Shown: piece after piece, positions 42,927-51,841 of the stretch
Numbering within the stretch: position 1 is the stretch's first letter
Layout of the letters: every line of letters begins with the position of its first letter
Assembly: GCF_050433445.1 (NCBI RefSeq)
Contig: NZ_JBNPXF010000011.1
Coordinates: 35,868 to 99,867 of the forward strand
Length of the DNA: 64,000 nt
Direction of reading: 5' to 3'
Source of the DNA: Kroppenstedtia sanguinis
Lineage (GTDB): Bacteria > Bacillota > Bacilli > Thermoactinomycetales > DSM-45169
Program-made: the position numbers and the translations under genes
The notes under the pieces: generated by a model
Database searches by the model: none
What the model was told of the DNA's origin: nothing
The model's input: the letters and a program-made list of their open reading frames with translations, nothing else

Positions 42927-43846
42927 TCAGGCGTGCCTCTCCTCCTTCTGGATCGTCGTCTTACAGGAAGGGGAACAATAGCCCCGGTGTTCCTCTTCGC
43001 AACTCGGGCAACAGAGATGGAGCCTGTGACAGCGGTCGTTGGCGCAGTTGATATAATTCTCTGTCGGTTGGCCGCAGTGAAAACATTTGCCGACGATGGT
43101 TTCCTCCACTTGGCTGACCGGCACCGACAGGCGTTCGTCAAAAACGAAACATTTCCCGTCGAAACCGTCCCCTCCCACCTCCGGGTCCTTTCCATAGGTG
43201 ACGATTCCCCCCTCCAGTTGGGAGACATCTTGGAATCTTTCTTCCAGCATGAAGGCCGTCAGTAGGTGAGGATTTTTTTGTCTTTGTATGAGGCCAGATT
43301 CTCTCGAATCCAGTCAGGAAATTCGCGGAAAAAACGGACATCGGGGCGGATGGCGTTCTTGAAATGGCCGAGATCATACTCATAATCGGTGCGACCATCC
43401 AGGATCAGCACATCCTCGGCATGCATCGCTTCCCGGAATTGCTCGGGAGTCAGACGGGTTCCCGATTTTTGGTTGGGGTCCAGATCCTTTGGGACACGGA
43501 AGGTGACCAATTCCGCTTTGTGGCGGACATGCATCTTTTTAAAAGCATGGCTGTCGTGGGGATCCACTTTAAACACCATTTCTCGGAAGCGGGGGTCTGC
43601 ATGCATCGTTTCCATGTAAGTCTCTGTTGCTGAAAGGGTGCCGGATACGGTGCCGTTAATCCCCTCTGCTGCCACCAAGATCCTTCCCTTCAAGCCAAGG
43701 TCCCGGCAGAAAGCAAGATGCTCTCTCGCAAAGCTTTGTGGATCTTCGATGGGGACATACTGATAATATAATAAAACCTGATAGGCTCCTGGGAGAGCTT
43801 CGGGGTTGGTTTTTGATATGTCCATCCTCATCCTCCTTCGCAACAC
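42927..43846 (-). pseudogene. trhO: Broken tRNA uridine hydroxylase TrhO (rhodanese family)
   Basis: An intact TrhO makes 5-hydroxyuridine at tRNA position 34. Two pieces are adjacent: 43259-43846 (DISKTNPEALPGAYQVLLYY... ending KDKKILTY-stop) and 42927-43250 (MLEERFQDVSQLEGGIVTYG...KCFHCGQPTENYINCAN...). In TrhO these are joined by a segment of the form CTGGIRCEK, which holds the catalytic cysteine. Here only TGACG separates TAC from GCC TTC ATG, so about 28 bases are missing. That removes the active site and shifts the frame. Confidence 0.82.
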
Positions 43847-43951
43847 TTGTCATACCTCCGATTGCGCTCGGTAGGTTTTCAATCTATTGTACACCAGGAT
43901 CCTGTCTGAAGGAAAAGAGATGTTTTTCTCGGAAGGGCGTTCCAAAAAAAT

Positions 43952-43999
43952 TAGGCGTGTTGATTCGCCCTATCACTTTATGGTTCATCAACAGCCCTG
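43952..43999 (+). mobile_element. Minimal MITE-like element, copy E (48 bp)
   Basis: It is little more than the two ends: AGGCGTGTTGATTCGCCC joined to CTTTATGGTTCATCAACAG... and CCCTG. Flanked by aaaaaaat (43944-43951 and 44000-44007). The right copy is the T-tract (minus strand) of the MFS terminator. Confidence 0.85.
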
Positions 44000-44042
44000 A
44001 AAAAAATAACTCCTCCCTGGCAACGATGCACTGGGAGGAGAG
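44000..44042 (-). terminator. Terminator of the MFS gene
   Basis: On the minus strand CTCCTCCC pairs with GGGAGGAG, followed by TTATTTTTTT; copy E is inserted in that T-tract. Confidence 0.75.
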
Positions 44043-44046
44043 AGGA

Positions 44047-45676
44047 TCAGTTTTGCGGTTGGAGGTCGGTTCGGGTAGAAGTAGAATCCCGCTTGGTGTC
44101 CTCCTTCTCTTCTGAGGGGTCCTGGTTGCTGGTCCGAAGTGGGATCTCCGGAAGGAAGAGGGTAAGGAAGGCAACTAGGATCATGACACCCATTCCGGTG
44201 AGAAAGACTCCGGAGAGTCCGAAACTCATAGCCTCCCGCAGAAAATGGATGATATGGTCAAACAGTCCGCTCATCCCCGATGGAAACTGAGAGCGCAAGT
44301 GTTCCAACTTTTCCGGGGAGAGAAGGATTTGGGGATCCAATCCCTTCAATTTACCCGTCAATTCAGAAGCGTGGCTGGTGGGGGACTGAGTCAGTCCTTC
44401 CGCCAATTTGCTTTCCATCCGGGAAGACATGATACTTCCCATCACGGCAACCCCGATTGTCCCCCCCCATCTGTCGGAACAACTGAATGGAAGCGGTGGC
44501 TACCCCTAAATTGTTGTGGGAGACGGCATTTTGTACGGTGAGGTTGAAGATGGGAAAAGCCATTCCCAGGCCGAGTCCGGTGATGATGAGGTTAACGACG
44601 GCCATCCGATTGGAGGTGTCTGCATCCATGGTGCTGAGGAGGTACATCCCCATCGACATGATGAGTGCCCCTATCAGAGCCAGTTTTTTATATTTGCCGG
44701 TACGGGTGATCACTTGCCCCGTGATGATGCTGGCAAAAGTCATACTGAGAGACATGAACATCAGAACAAAACCGGATTTGGAAGCGGAGGTTCCTATCAC
44801 CCCTTGGATAAAAAAGGGCATAAACATAATGACACAAAACATGCTGACGCCAATCAAGAAACCGATGACATTGGACAAGGTAAATATCTTGTTTTTAAAG
44901 AGATTCAAGGGAAGCATTGGATTTTCAGTCCGTTTTTCAATCAGGATAAAGACGGCCAGGGCGACGATGGAAAATGCAAACAGGCCCAAAATCTCGAAGG
45001 AGGTCCAAGCGTAATCCTCCCCGGCCCAAGTGAAGGCGAGCAACATCGGGATCATGGTAAAGATCAGGAAAATTGATCCGAAGTAGTCGATTCGTTTTTT
45101 TTCGCCGGTCTCTGTATTGGGGAACAGGCGCAGGATCAGGAAGAAGGCAACCACACCGACAGGCAGGAAGATCCAAAAAACCCAATGCCAGTCGAAGTGA
45201 TCCACGATGTATCCTCCCAGGGTGGGCCCCAGAACACTGGAGAGACCGAAGACGGAACTCATCAAGCCTTGCCAGCGTCCCCGTTCCCGGGGAGAAAACA
45301 GGTCCCCGACAGCAGAGAAGGCCGTGGACATGATCATCCCACCGCCAAAGCCTTGAATCCCCCGATAAATGATCAGCTGAATCATAGTATTGGAAGTTCC
45401 ACACAGGAAAGATCCTACCATAAAGATTCCCAATCCGGTCAAGATAAAGATCTTACGTCCGTAGATATCCGACAGTTTCCCCACCAGAATGGCGGTGACA
45501 CTGGATGCCAGCATAAAGATGGTGAACACCCAGTTGAAATACTCCATCCCTCCCAAGACGGTTACGATGCGGGGTAGTGAGGTTCCCACAATCGTCTGGT
45601 TCAGACTGGCGAACAGCATAGATGCCATGATCGCCAGCATGATGATCACTTTCTTTCTCTTATTTAAATGTTCCAT
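44047..45676 (-). pseudogene. DHA2-family MFS multidrug exporter, frameshifted at a homopolymer
   Basis: Drug:H+ antiporter of the 14-TMS EmrB/QacA type. The first 437-residue frame (44363-45676) has motif GKLSDIYGRK between helices 2 and 3 and ends abnormally after IQLFRQMGG; the second frame (44047-44445) carries on with MGSIMSSRMESKLAEG and the last helices. The break is a run of eight C (44461-44468); seven would give RQMGGTIGVAVMGS and one continuous protein of about 540 residues. Slippage, true mutation or sequencing error are all possible. Confidence 0.85.
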
Positions 45677-45782
45677 GCTTCTTCCACTCCTCTTTAGGCC
45701 TGCAATCTTTATATCTATATATTTAGTTACTGGATAGTTTCTGAAACCGTCGCAGGGAGGTTTCCAATTATTGTGTCGTTGT

Positions 45783-45983
45783 CAGGCGAGTTGATTAGCC
45801 ATATTTTAGGTTGGAAATAGGGTCGGGATGGTGGGACGGTGAAGAGCCTTTGCGTTCTTTGCAAGAGATCGTAGCCGTCCCACCATCCCTGTCCCCCCTC
45901 AAGCGATATTTTACGATGGGGACCATGGGAGAGCGAAAGGATCATTTCGTTCCCATCCATTTTGTGGTTAATCAACAGCCTTG
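45783..45983 (+). mobile_element. MITE-like element, type I, copy F
   Basis: CAGGCGAGTTGATTAGCC at the left, GGTTAATCAACAGCCTTG at the right, perfect 9-bp duplication tgtcgttgt (45774-45782, 45984-45992). The internal hairpin arms GGGATGGTGGGACGG (45825-45839) and CCGTCCCACCATCCC (45875-45889) are exact 15-bp complements. It lies in the promoter-proximal region upstream of the MFS gene. Confidence 0.93.
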
Positions 45984-46064
45984 TGTCGTTGTAGGAGTTA
46001 AATCTCTGATGGGGATCCCCCACGGTAAGGATTCACTGGAAAGGAGATGCTCTACATTTTTACA

Positions 46065-46152
46065 AAAAAAACCACCCTGGGTCGGGTTGGCGGAAAAATT
46101 GATTCATATACCGAAATATTAATGAATCGAATTAAATTTGTCAACAGACCTG
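46065..46152. other. Hairpin plus possible element relic
   Basis: A minus-strand hairpin followed by eight T (read from about 46093 down to 46062) could terminate the BASS symporter transcript. TTGATTCATA (46099) and TCAACAGACCTG (46141-46152) look like decayed ends of a short MITE copy such as E. The remainder up to 46341 has no gene; 46263-46285 repeats a 23-bp sequence also found at 1422. Confidence 0.35.
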
Positions 46153-46341
46153 TCCCTTCCCTGAGTGAGATTTAGGATCTGGATGTACAAGTTGATCCAG
46201 TCGAGCAGAAGTAGCTAAAGCCAGGAAGGGATTTCCCATTTCGTTCCGTTGTTCTTGTAAGTCAAAGTCACTCCATGGGAAACCCGACCCTCCCCTCCAG
46301 TGTTTTTCACCCCGCTTCCCTTCATCGCCCTTTGGGAGGGT

Positions 46342-47289
46342 CTACGGTGTCTGTCCGGATTTTTCCCGTCCTTTGCGGGACCAGTAGGTGGCCAAGAGAG
46401 CGCCGGAAATATTATGCCAGACACTGAAAATGGCTCCAGGCAGAGCGGCGATTGGATTCAAGTGGGCCAAGGCGAGAGCGACAGCAAGGCCGGAGTTCTG
46501 CATGCCGACTTCGACGGAGACGGCCCGGCTGCGGGGCTCATCCAGCCGCAGAACCCGGGGGCACCAGTAACCCAGGAGCAGGCCGAGTCCGTTATGCAGG
46601 ATGACCGCCAGGACGACGGGAAGCGCTGTTTCCCTCAGGCTGTCAGCGTTGAGTGCCACCACGGCAGCCACGATGATGACAATGGTGGTGACGGAGATCA
46701 GGGGGAGAGCTTCTGTGGACCGGTGGACGGTGACGGGGAAGAAACGGCGGGCCAGCAATCCCAGTATGATGGGCAGGATCACCACCTGGAGGATAGTCAG
46801 GACCATGGATCCGGGATCTACCGGCAACCAAGAACCGGCCAACCACCAGAGAAGGAAAGGGGTGAGTAGGGGGGCTAGCAGGGTAGAGATGCTGGTCATG
46901 GTGACTGACAGGGGAACGTCCCCTTTGGCTAGATAGACGATTACGTTGGAAGCGGTCCCGCCAGGACAAGCTCCTACCAGCATCACTCCGGCAGCCAGTT
47001 CCGGGGACAATCCCAAGGAAGTGGCGATGATCCAGGCGGTGGCGGGCATGATGATGAATTGAAGGCAGACTCCCGCCAGGACTGGTCCGGGCCGCTGGAA
47101 GACGAGTCGGAAATCCTCCCCTTTCAGAGTGAGCCCCATTCCAAACATGATGATTCCCAGAAGAAGATTGATGGCGGGGCCGATCCACCGAAAGATTTCC
47201 GGAAACATCCAGGCGATGCCGGCGAAAACCAGAACCCAGAGGGCGAAAGACTGCTGTGCAAAGCGACTGGCTCGATTCCAACGCTGCAA
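46342..47289 (-). CDS. Bile acid:sodium symporter (BASS)-family transporter
   Basis: 315 residues with about ten membrane segments. The family signatures GACPGGTASNVIVYLAKGD and VEVGMQNSGLA, which line the sodium and substrate sites, are intact. Bacterial members move organic anions such as pantoate, keto acids or bile acids; the substrate here is not indicated. Monocistronic; an insertion cluster lies upstream (47328 onward). Confidence 0.92.
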   Translation of the reverse strand: MQRWNRASRFAQQSFALWVLVFAGIAWMFPEIFRWIGPAINLLLGIIMFGMGLTLKGEDFRLVFQRPGPVLAGVCLQFIIMPATAWIIATSLGLSPELAAGVMLVGACPGGTASNVIVYLAKGDVPLSVTMTSISTLLAPLLTPFLLWWLAGSWLPVDPGSMVLTILQVVILPIILGLLARRFFPVTVHRSTEALPLISVTTIVIIVAAVVALNADSLRETALPVVLAVILHNGLGLLLGYWCPRVLRLDEPRSRAVSVEVGMQNSGLAVALALAHLNPIAALPGAIFSVWHNISGALLATYWSRKGREKSGQTP

Positions 47290-47327
47290 GAGGATCCCTC
47301 CCTTTTCTCGACGGAATAAATGAAAAT

Positions 47328-47529
47328 CAGGGCGATTGATTAACTAGAAAATGGACGGTGGAAGGGAGTCTCATGTGCTACCAAAACGACCTTATGATAC
47401 TTCCGTCTCGGCTTTGCCCCTACCCAACGGTTAGATTCGGAACGGATCGTCTCCACTTCCTTGTAGGGTGGAATCGGTGCGTGGGTGAACACGATCTCCC
47501 CATCCGGATGTATGGATAATCAACGCCTG
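47328..47529 (+). mobile_element. MITE-like element, type II, short copy K
   Basis: CAGGGCGATTGATTAAC at the left with GGTGGAAGGGAGTC after it, and TGGATAATCAACGCCTG at the right. The internal tandem units seen in copy G are missing. Flanks aatgaaaat / ataaaaaac match poorly, so the copy is old. Confidence 0.75.
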
Positions 47530-47612
47530 ATAAAAAACATGAATTGGATTGTGACAATGTTTAAAAAACACTATACACTGTTTCACAATCCCTTTGTCAA
47601 GTACAAACAGGA

Positions 47613-47745
47613 AGATTCTTATGGGCAACCTTCATCCTTGTGTTGCTGACTTCCCGGCTTTGCCCCTGCCCGATGACTAGATTCGGCGCGGACCGTGGGC
47701 GAACCCCGATCACCTCACTTAAAATATGGATAATCAACACGCCTG
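47613..47745 (+). mobile_element. MITE-like element, type II, right half (copy L)
   Basis: From TTCATCCTTGTGTTGCTGAC to AATATGGATAATCAACACGCCTG-type end (last 20 bases 47726-47745), matching the right half of copy G including GGCTTTGCCCCTGCCCGAT. The left end is absent. Between K and L, GGATTGTG (47546-47553) and CACAATCC (47584-47591) form an 8-bp inverted repeat of unknown meaning. Confidence 0.65.
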
Positions 47746-47813
47746 ATTTCGCCTGGTTTCTGGGGTTTTCAGCGGGGCTATCCCCGAATCTTGAATTGCG
47801 AATAAAAAGGTGG

Positions 47814-47843
47814 TTGACAATGAAATCGATACCTGATTATAAT
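47814..47843 (+). promoter_or_regulatory. ilv-leu operon promoter
   Basis: TTGACA (47814-47819), 18-bp spacer, TATAAT (47838-47843). The transcript would begin near 47850, ahead of the two RNA switches. Confidence 0.85.
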
Positions 47844-47877
47844 AGCACCTAAATAAATTGAATCACGTCACGCACGT

Positions 47878-48040
47878 GTAGGAGGATGCCTAGGGTTCCA
47901 CCCGTCCATGACGGGGTTTGCGACCGAGTGGCATCAACACCGGCTCTCCGGTGTACACCGTGAGGATAAAAGCCTCTGCGGCAGGTCCTGCCCGCTTCCA
48001 ATGAAAACGGGTTTGATCTGTCCGGAGGTTTTGTTTATAT
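47878..48040 (+). promoter_or_regulatory. ykkC-family riboswitch, probably the ppGpp class, with terminator
   Basis: Conserved ykkC blocks appear in order: CCTAGGGTTCC (47889-47899), CGACCGAGTGG (47921-47931) and ACCGTGAGGATAAAAGCC (47957-47974). AAAAGCCTC (47968-47976) can instead pair with GAGGTTTT (48025-48032), making a terminator that competes with the aptamer. ykkC subtypes sense guanidine, ppGpp or PRPP; the ppGpp type is known to precede branched-chain amino acid genes, so context favours it. Confidence 0.72.
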
Positions 48041-48084
48041 CCGAAGTGATTTATTTCAGAAAAAAGTAATATCTTAGGACAAAG

Positions 48085-48405
48085 GCTATGAAGAGGCATT
48101 CGCCCCCGTTCCCGTGTCACAGAGAATTCCGGAAAGCTGAGACCGGAATCGCGGGAGGGTTGGCGATCTCACCTTGGAGCCGTGCGTCGAAAGGGGAGAT
48201 CTCCTGAGTAGAACGTATCCGGTCATCGCCGTTATCCGATGGAGTGAACCCGGTTTTGCACCGGGACACTCACCAAGGCCATCCGCCGCGAGGCGGGGGC
48301 AACCATTGGGTGGTACCGCGAAACCTTTCGCCCCAATCAACCAAGGTCGTAGTCACGAAATTTGTGTCTGCACGGGTTGATAGGCGAAAGGTTTTATTTT
48401 TTCTA
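48085..48405 (+). promoter_or_regulatory. T-box leader (Leu) of ilvB
   Basis: T-box sequence GGGTGGTACCGCG (48308-48320), with TGGT bulge as expected for a tRNA with A at the discriminator. The specifier is CTC (48168-48170), leucine, six bases before GAGC. The terminator pairs AACCTTTCGCC with GGCGAAAGGTT and runs into TTTTATTTTTT. Uncharged tRNA-Leu should permit read-through. Confidence 0.88.
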
Positions 48406-48427
48406 TGAAGGAGGTTGCGGAAGTAAC

Positions 48428-50167
48428 ATGGCCCAACGGTTGGCGATGCCAGCAGAGAAAGGTGAAGAATTGACACAGTCGCAGCAGGAATACTCCGGTT
48501 CCGAAATTCTACTCCGATGTTTGATCGAAGAGGGAGTGGAAGTGATTTTTGGCTATCCAGGTGGGTCGGTGTTACCCATTTACGATTCCCTCTACCACGG
48601 AGCTGTAAAGCATCTGTTGGCCCGTCACGAACAGGGAGCGATCCATGCCGCTGAGGGATATGCGAGGGCGACAGGAAAAACGGGAGTCGTGATCGCTACC
48701 TCAGGTCCTGGAGCGACCAATCTGGTGACTGGCATTGCCAATGCCCAGATGGATTCCATCCCCTTGGTCTGTATCACCGGCAATGTGAGCCAGGACCTGA
48801 TCGGAACCGATGCTTTCCAGGAAGCAGATATCACCGGGATCACCATGCCGATCACCAAACACAGCTACCTGGTCACCGATGTCCGAGATTTGCCCCGGGT
48901 GGTGAAGGAGGCTTTCCACATCGCGTCCACGGGACGACCCGGCCCGGTCCTGATTGATATCCCCAAGGATGTATGCAATGCAAAGACCGGTTATCACTAT
49001 CCTGAGGGAGTGCGGATCCGAGGCTATCAGCCCAAGACGGATCCCCACCCCCTGCAGATCACCCGACTGCACCAAGCACTGGCTGAGGCGAAAAAGCCCT
49101 TGATCTTGGCGGGAGGTGGGGTGGTCACCTCTGGAGGGGAGCAAGAGTTGATCGCCATCGCTGAGACCGCCCAGGTTCCCGTGACGACAACTCTGATGGG
49201 GTTAGGGGGGTTCCCCAGTCAACATCCGCTGTGGCTGGGAATGCCGGGAATGCATGGCACCTACGCCGCCAATCATGCTCTTTTGGAATGTGATCTGTTG
49301 ATCGGGATCGGGGCCCGTTTTGATGACCGGGTGACCATGGGGCGCCTCGACAAATTTGCCACCGGCGCCAAGATCGCTCATATCGATATCGATCCGGCAG
49401 AGATTGGGAAAAACGTGGATACCTATATCCCGATTGTGGGAGATGTGAAAAAATCCCTCACCGCCGTCCGAGATGGACTTCCTCGTTCCCAGTCGGAAGA
49501 TTGGGTGAAGCAAGTGCAGGGTTGGTACCGAGAATATCCGTACCGATTCCAGGATTCTGATCAGGTGTTGAAACCCCAGTGGGTGATTCGCCACCTCCAT
49601 GAAAGCACGCAAGGGAACGCGATCGTCACCACCGATGTGGGTCAACACCAGATGTGGGTAGCCCAGTATTTTCCCTTCGCTAAGCCCCGTTCCTTTATCA
49701 CCTCAGGAGGACTGGGGACGATGGGATTCGGGTTCCCCTCTGCGATCGGGGCCCAACTGGCCCATCCGGAAGCCACGGTGATCAGTGTCACCGGAGACGG
49801 GGGATTTCAGATGACTTCTCAGGAGTTGGCAGTCATCGCCCAGGGGAACATCCCGGTCAAAGTGGCGATACTTAACAACCATTGTTTAGGAATGGTTCGG
49901 CAATGGCAGGAGGTTTTCTACAAAAAACGATATAGCGAAGTGGATCTAGCTGACAGTCCCGATTTTGTCAAACTGGCGGAAGCCTACCATGTGAAAGCTT
50001 GGCGGGCAGAGACCCAGGAGGAAGCCGTCCAGGCATGGAAGCAGGCGTTGTCCGATCCCGGACCCGCTGTCGTCGATTTTCGCATCCATCCCGAGGAGAA
50101 TGTGTATCCGATGGTAGCCCCCGGAACCGGACTAGATGAAATGATCATGGGGGAGGAGGAGTCATGA
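48428..50167 (+). CDS. ilvB: Acetolactate synthase, large subunit
   Basis: ThDP enzyme that makes acetolactate or acetohydroxybutyrate, first common step of valine, leucine and isoleucine synthesis. 579 residues from ATG 48428, with FGYPGGSVLPIYD, the ThDP Glu region RHEQGAIHAAEGYAR and the GDGGFQM...LNNHCLGM ThDP/Mg motif. AAGGAGG lies 13 bases upstream, a little far. It overlaps ilvN by four bases. Confidence 0.96.
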   Translation: MAQRLAMPAEKGEELTQSQQEYSGSEILLRCLIEEGVEVIFGYPGGSVLPIYDSLYHGAVKHLLARHEQGAIHAAEGYARATGKTGVVIATSGPGATNLVTGIANAQMDSIPLVCITGNVSQDLIGTDAFQEADITGITMPITKHSYLVTDVRDLPRVVKEAFHIASTGRPGPVLIDIPKDVCNAKTGYHYPEGVRIRGYQPKTDPHPLQITRLHQALAEAKKPLILAGGGVVTSGGEQELIAIAETAQVPVTTTLMGLGGFPSQHPLWLGMPGMHGTYAANHALLECDLLIGIGARFDDRVTMGRLDKFATGAKIAHIDIDPAEIGKNVDTYIPIVGDVKKSLTAVRDGLPRSQSEDWVKQVQGWYREYPYRFQDSDQVLKPQWVIRHLHESTQGNAIVTTDVGQHQMWVAQYFPFAKPRSFITSGGLGTMGFGFPSAIGAQLAHPEATVISVTGDGGFQMTSQELAVIAQGNIPVKVAILNNHCLGMVRQWQEVFYKKRYSEVDLADSPDFVKLAEAYHVKAWRAETQEEAVQAWKQALSDPGPAVVDFRIHPEENVYPMVAPGTGLDEMIMGEEES

Positions 50168-50673
50168 GACATATCCTGTCTGTGCTAGTCAATGATCAAC
50201 CTCGGGTGTTGGCTCGGGTTGCCGGACTTCTCGGGCGGCGCAATTTCAACATCGAAAGTATCAGTGTCGGGGAGTCGGAAGAACCGGGTCTATCCCGGAT
50301 GGTAATTGCTACCCGAGGAGACGAACAGACCATGGAACAAGTACAGAAACAGCTTCACAAGTTGGTGGACGTGATCAAAGTTCAGGATCTTCACGATCAA
50401 TCGGCAGTGGAGCGGGAATTGTTGCTGGTCAAGGTGGGTTCCGGCCCAGGGACGCGGATGGAACTGAGTGGAATCATCGAACCCTTCCGCGCTTCCATCG
50501 TCGATGTGGGATCGCACAGTTTGATTATACAGGCGACGGGGGAACGATCCAAACTGGATGCTCTGTTAGAGCTTTTGCACCCCTACGGAATCAAAGAGGT
50601 GGCTCGAACCGGGGTGACAGCACTTCCCCGCGGGGCAAACAAGGCAAGTATGGCCCTTACCGCCGGAGGTTAA
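50164..50673 (+). CDS. ilvN: Acetolactate synthase, small (regulatory) subunit
   Basis: 169 residues; N-terminal ACT domain (HILSVLVNDQPRVLARVAGL) that binds valine for feedback control, then the ALS_ss C-terminal domain. ATG overlaps the ilvB stop (ATGA type), so the subunits are co-translated. Confidence 0.95.
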   Translation: MRHILSVLVNDQPRVLARVAGLLGRRNFNIESISVGESEEPGLSRMVIATRGDEQTMEQVQKQLHKLVDVIKVQDLHDQSAVERELLLVKVGSGPGTRMELSGIIEPFRASIVDVGSHSLIIQATGERSKLDALLELLHPYGIKEVARTGVTALPRGANKASMALTAGG

Positions 50674-50742
50674 CTCCCTGGTGTGAATGAAAGGAAGAAG
50701 GAAAGTTTACACCCTGATCCTTCAGTACGATCCCGCTAAAAA

Positions 50743-50792
50743 TGACGAAAGAGATCGGCGGCTTCTGTCGTCAACAATCCCTATTTTTTGAG
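50743..50792 (+). promoter_or_regulatory. Hairpin before ilvC
   Basis: TGACGA (50743-50748) pairs with TCGTCA (50768-50773), and TTTTTT follows at a short distance. It could act as a weak internal terminator or as an mRNA stabiliser between ilvN and ilvC. Confidence 0.35.
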
Positions 50793-50803
50793 GAGGATGA
50801 ATC

Positions 50804-51811
50804 ATGGCAAAAGTGTTTTATGGTAACGATGCAGACCTCGGATATCTGAAGGAAAAAACAGTTGCAGTGGTAGGATACGGTAGCCAAGGACACGCTCAGG
50901 CCCAAAACCTGCGGGATAGCGGGATTCATGTGGTGATCGGCCTGCGCAAGGGCCGCTCCTGGGAACAAGCGGAACAGGATGGTTTTGAAGTTTTGCCTGT
51001 GGATGAAGCGGTGAAACAGGCGGATGTGGTTCAACTCTTGATGCCTGATGAAGTGCAGGCCCAAGTTTATAAGAATCAGGTAGCCCCCCATCTAAAACCG
51101 GGATCGGCCTTGTTCTTCTCTCACGGATTCAACATCCATTTCGCTCAGATCGACCCACCGAAAGATGTGGACGTGGTTTTGATCGCCCCCAAAGGGCCAG
51201 GTCATCTTGTGCGCCGGGTGTATGTGGAAGGTTTCGGAGTGCCGGCTCTGATTGCTGTTCACCAGGACGCTTCAGGGAAGGCTCAAGCATTGGGACTCGC
51301 TTATGCTGATGGAATCGGAGCCACCCGAGCCGGCGTGATTGAGACCAGTTTCAAAGAGGAGACAGAGACGGATCTCTTCGGGGAGCAAGCCGTTCTCTGC
51401 GGCGGAGTCAGCGAGTTGGTGAAAAACGGATTTGAAACTCTAACCGAGGCGGGATATCAGCCGGAGATCGCCTACTTTGAATGTCTCCATGAACTGAAAC
51501 TGATCGTGGATCTGATGTACGAAGGGGGGCTGGCGGGAATGCGTTATTCCATCAGCGACACTGCGGAGTACGGGGATTACGTAAGTGGTAAGCGGGTCGT
51601 TGGTGAGCCTTCCCGGGAGGCGATGAAAGAGGTCTTGCAGGAAATTCAGGACGGTACCTTTGCCAACAAGTGGATTCAGGAAAATAAAGAGGGAAGGACG
51701 GAGTTCAACCGCATCGCCAAAGCGGAGAAGGACCACCCGATGGAACAGGTAGGTGAGAAACTGCGGAAGACTTTTTCTTGGCTGAATGAAAAGGAAGCAG
51801 TAAAGCCCTGA
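50804..51811 (+). CDS. ilvC: Ketol-acid reductoisomerase
   Basis: Class I KARI, 335 residues, second step of branched-chain synthesis. Rossmann motif GYGSQGHAQAQNLRDSG, followed by the knotted C-terminal domain with catalytic acidic residues (ETDLFGEQAVLCGG). The strong site GAGGAGG precedes ATG 50804. Confidence 0.97.
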   Translation: MAKVFYGNDADLGYLKEKTVAVVGYGSQGHAQAQNLRDSGIHVVIGLRKGRSWEQAEQDGFEVLPVDEAVKQADVVQLLMPDEVQAQVYKNQVAPHLKPGSALFFSHGFNIHFAQIDPPKDVDVVLIAPKGPGHLVRRVYVEGFGVPALIAVHQDASGKAQALGLAYADGIGATRAGVIETSFKEETETDLFGEQAVLCGGVSELVKNGFETLTEAGYQPEIAYFECLHELKLIVDLMYEGGLAGMRYSISDTAEYGDYVSGKRVVGEPSREAMKEVLQEIQDGTFANKWIQENKEGRTEFNRIAKAEKDHPMEQVGEKLRKTFSWLNEKEAVKP

Positions 51812-51841
51812 AGGATTATCGAGAAAAGGGAGGTTGCGGCA

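Noticed and set aside
47546..47591. Inverted repeat GGATTGTG/CACAATCC as another MITE
   Set aside because: Only 8-bp arms, no family ends and no target duplication; left as an unexplained dyad.
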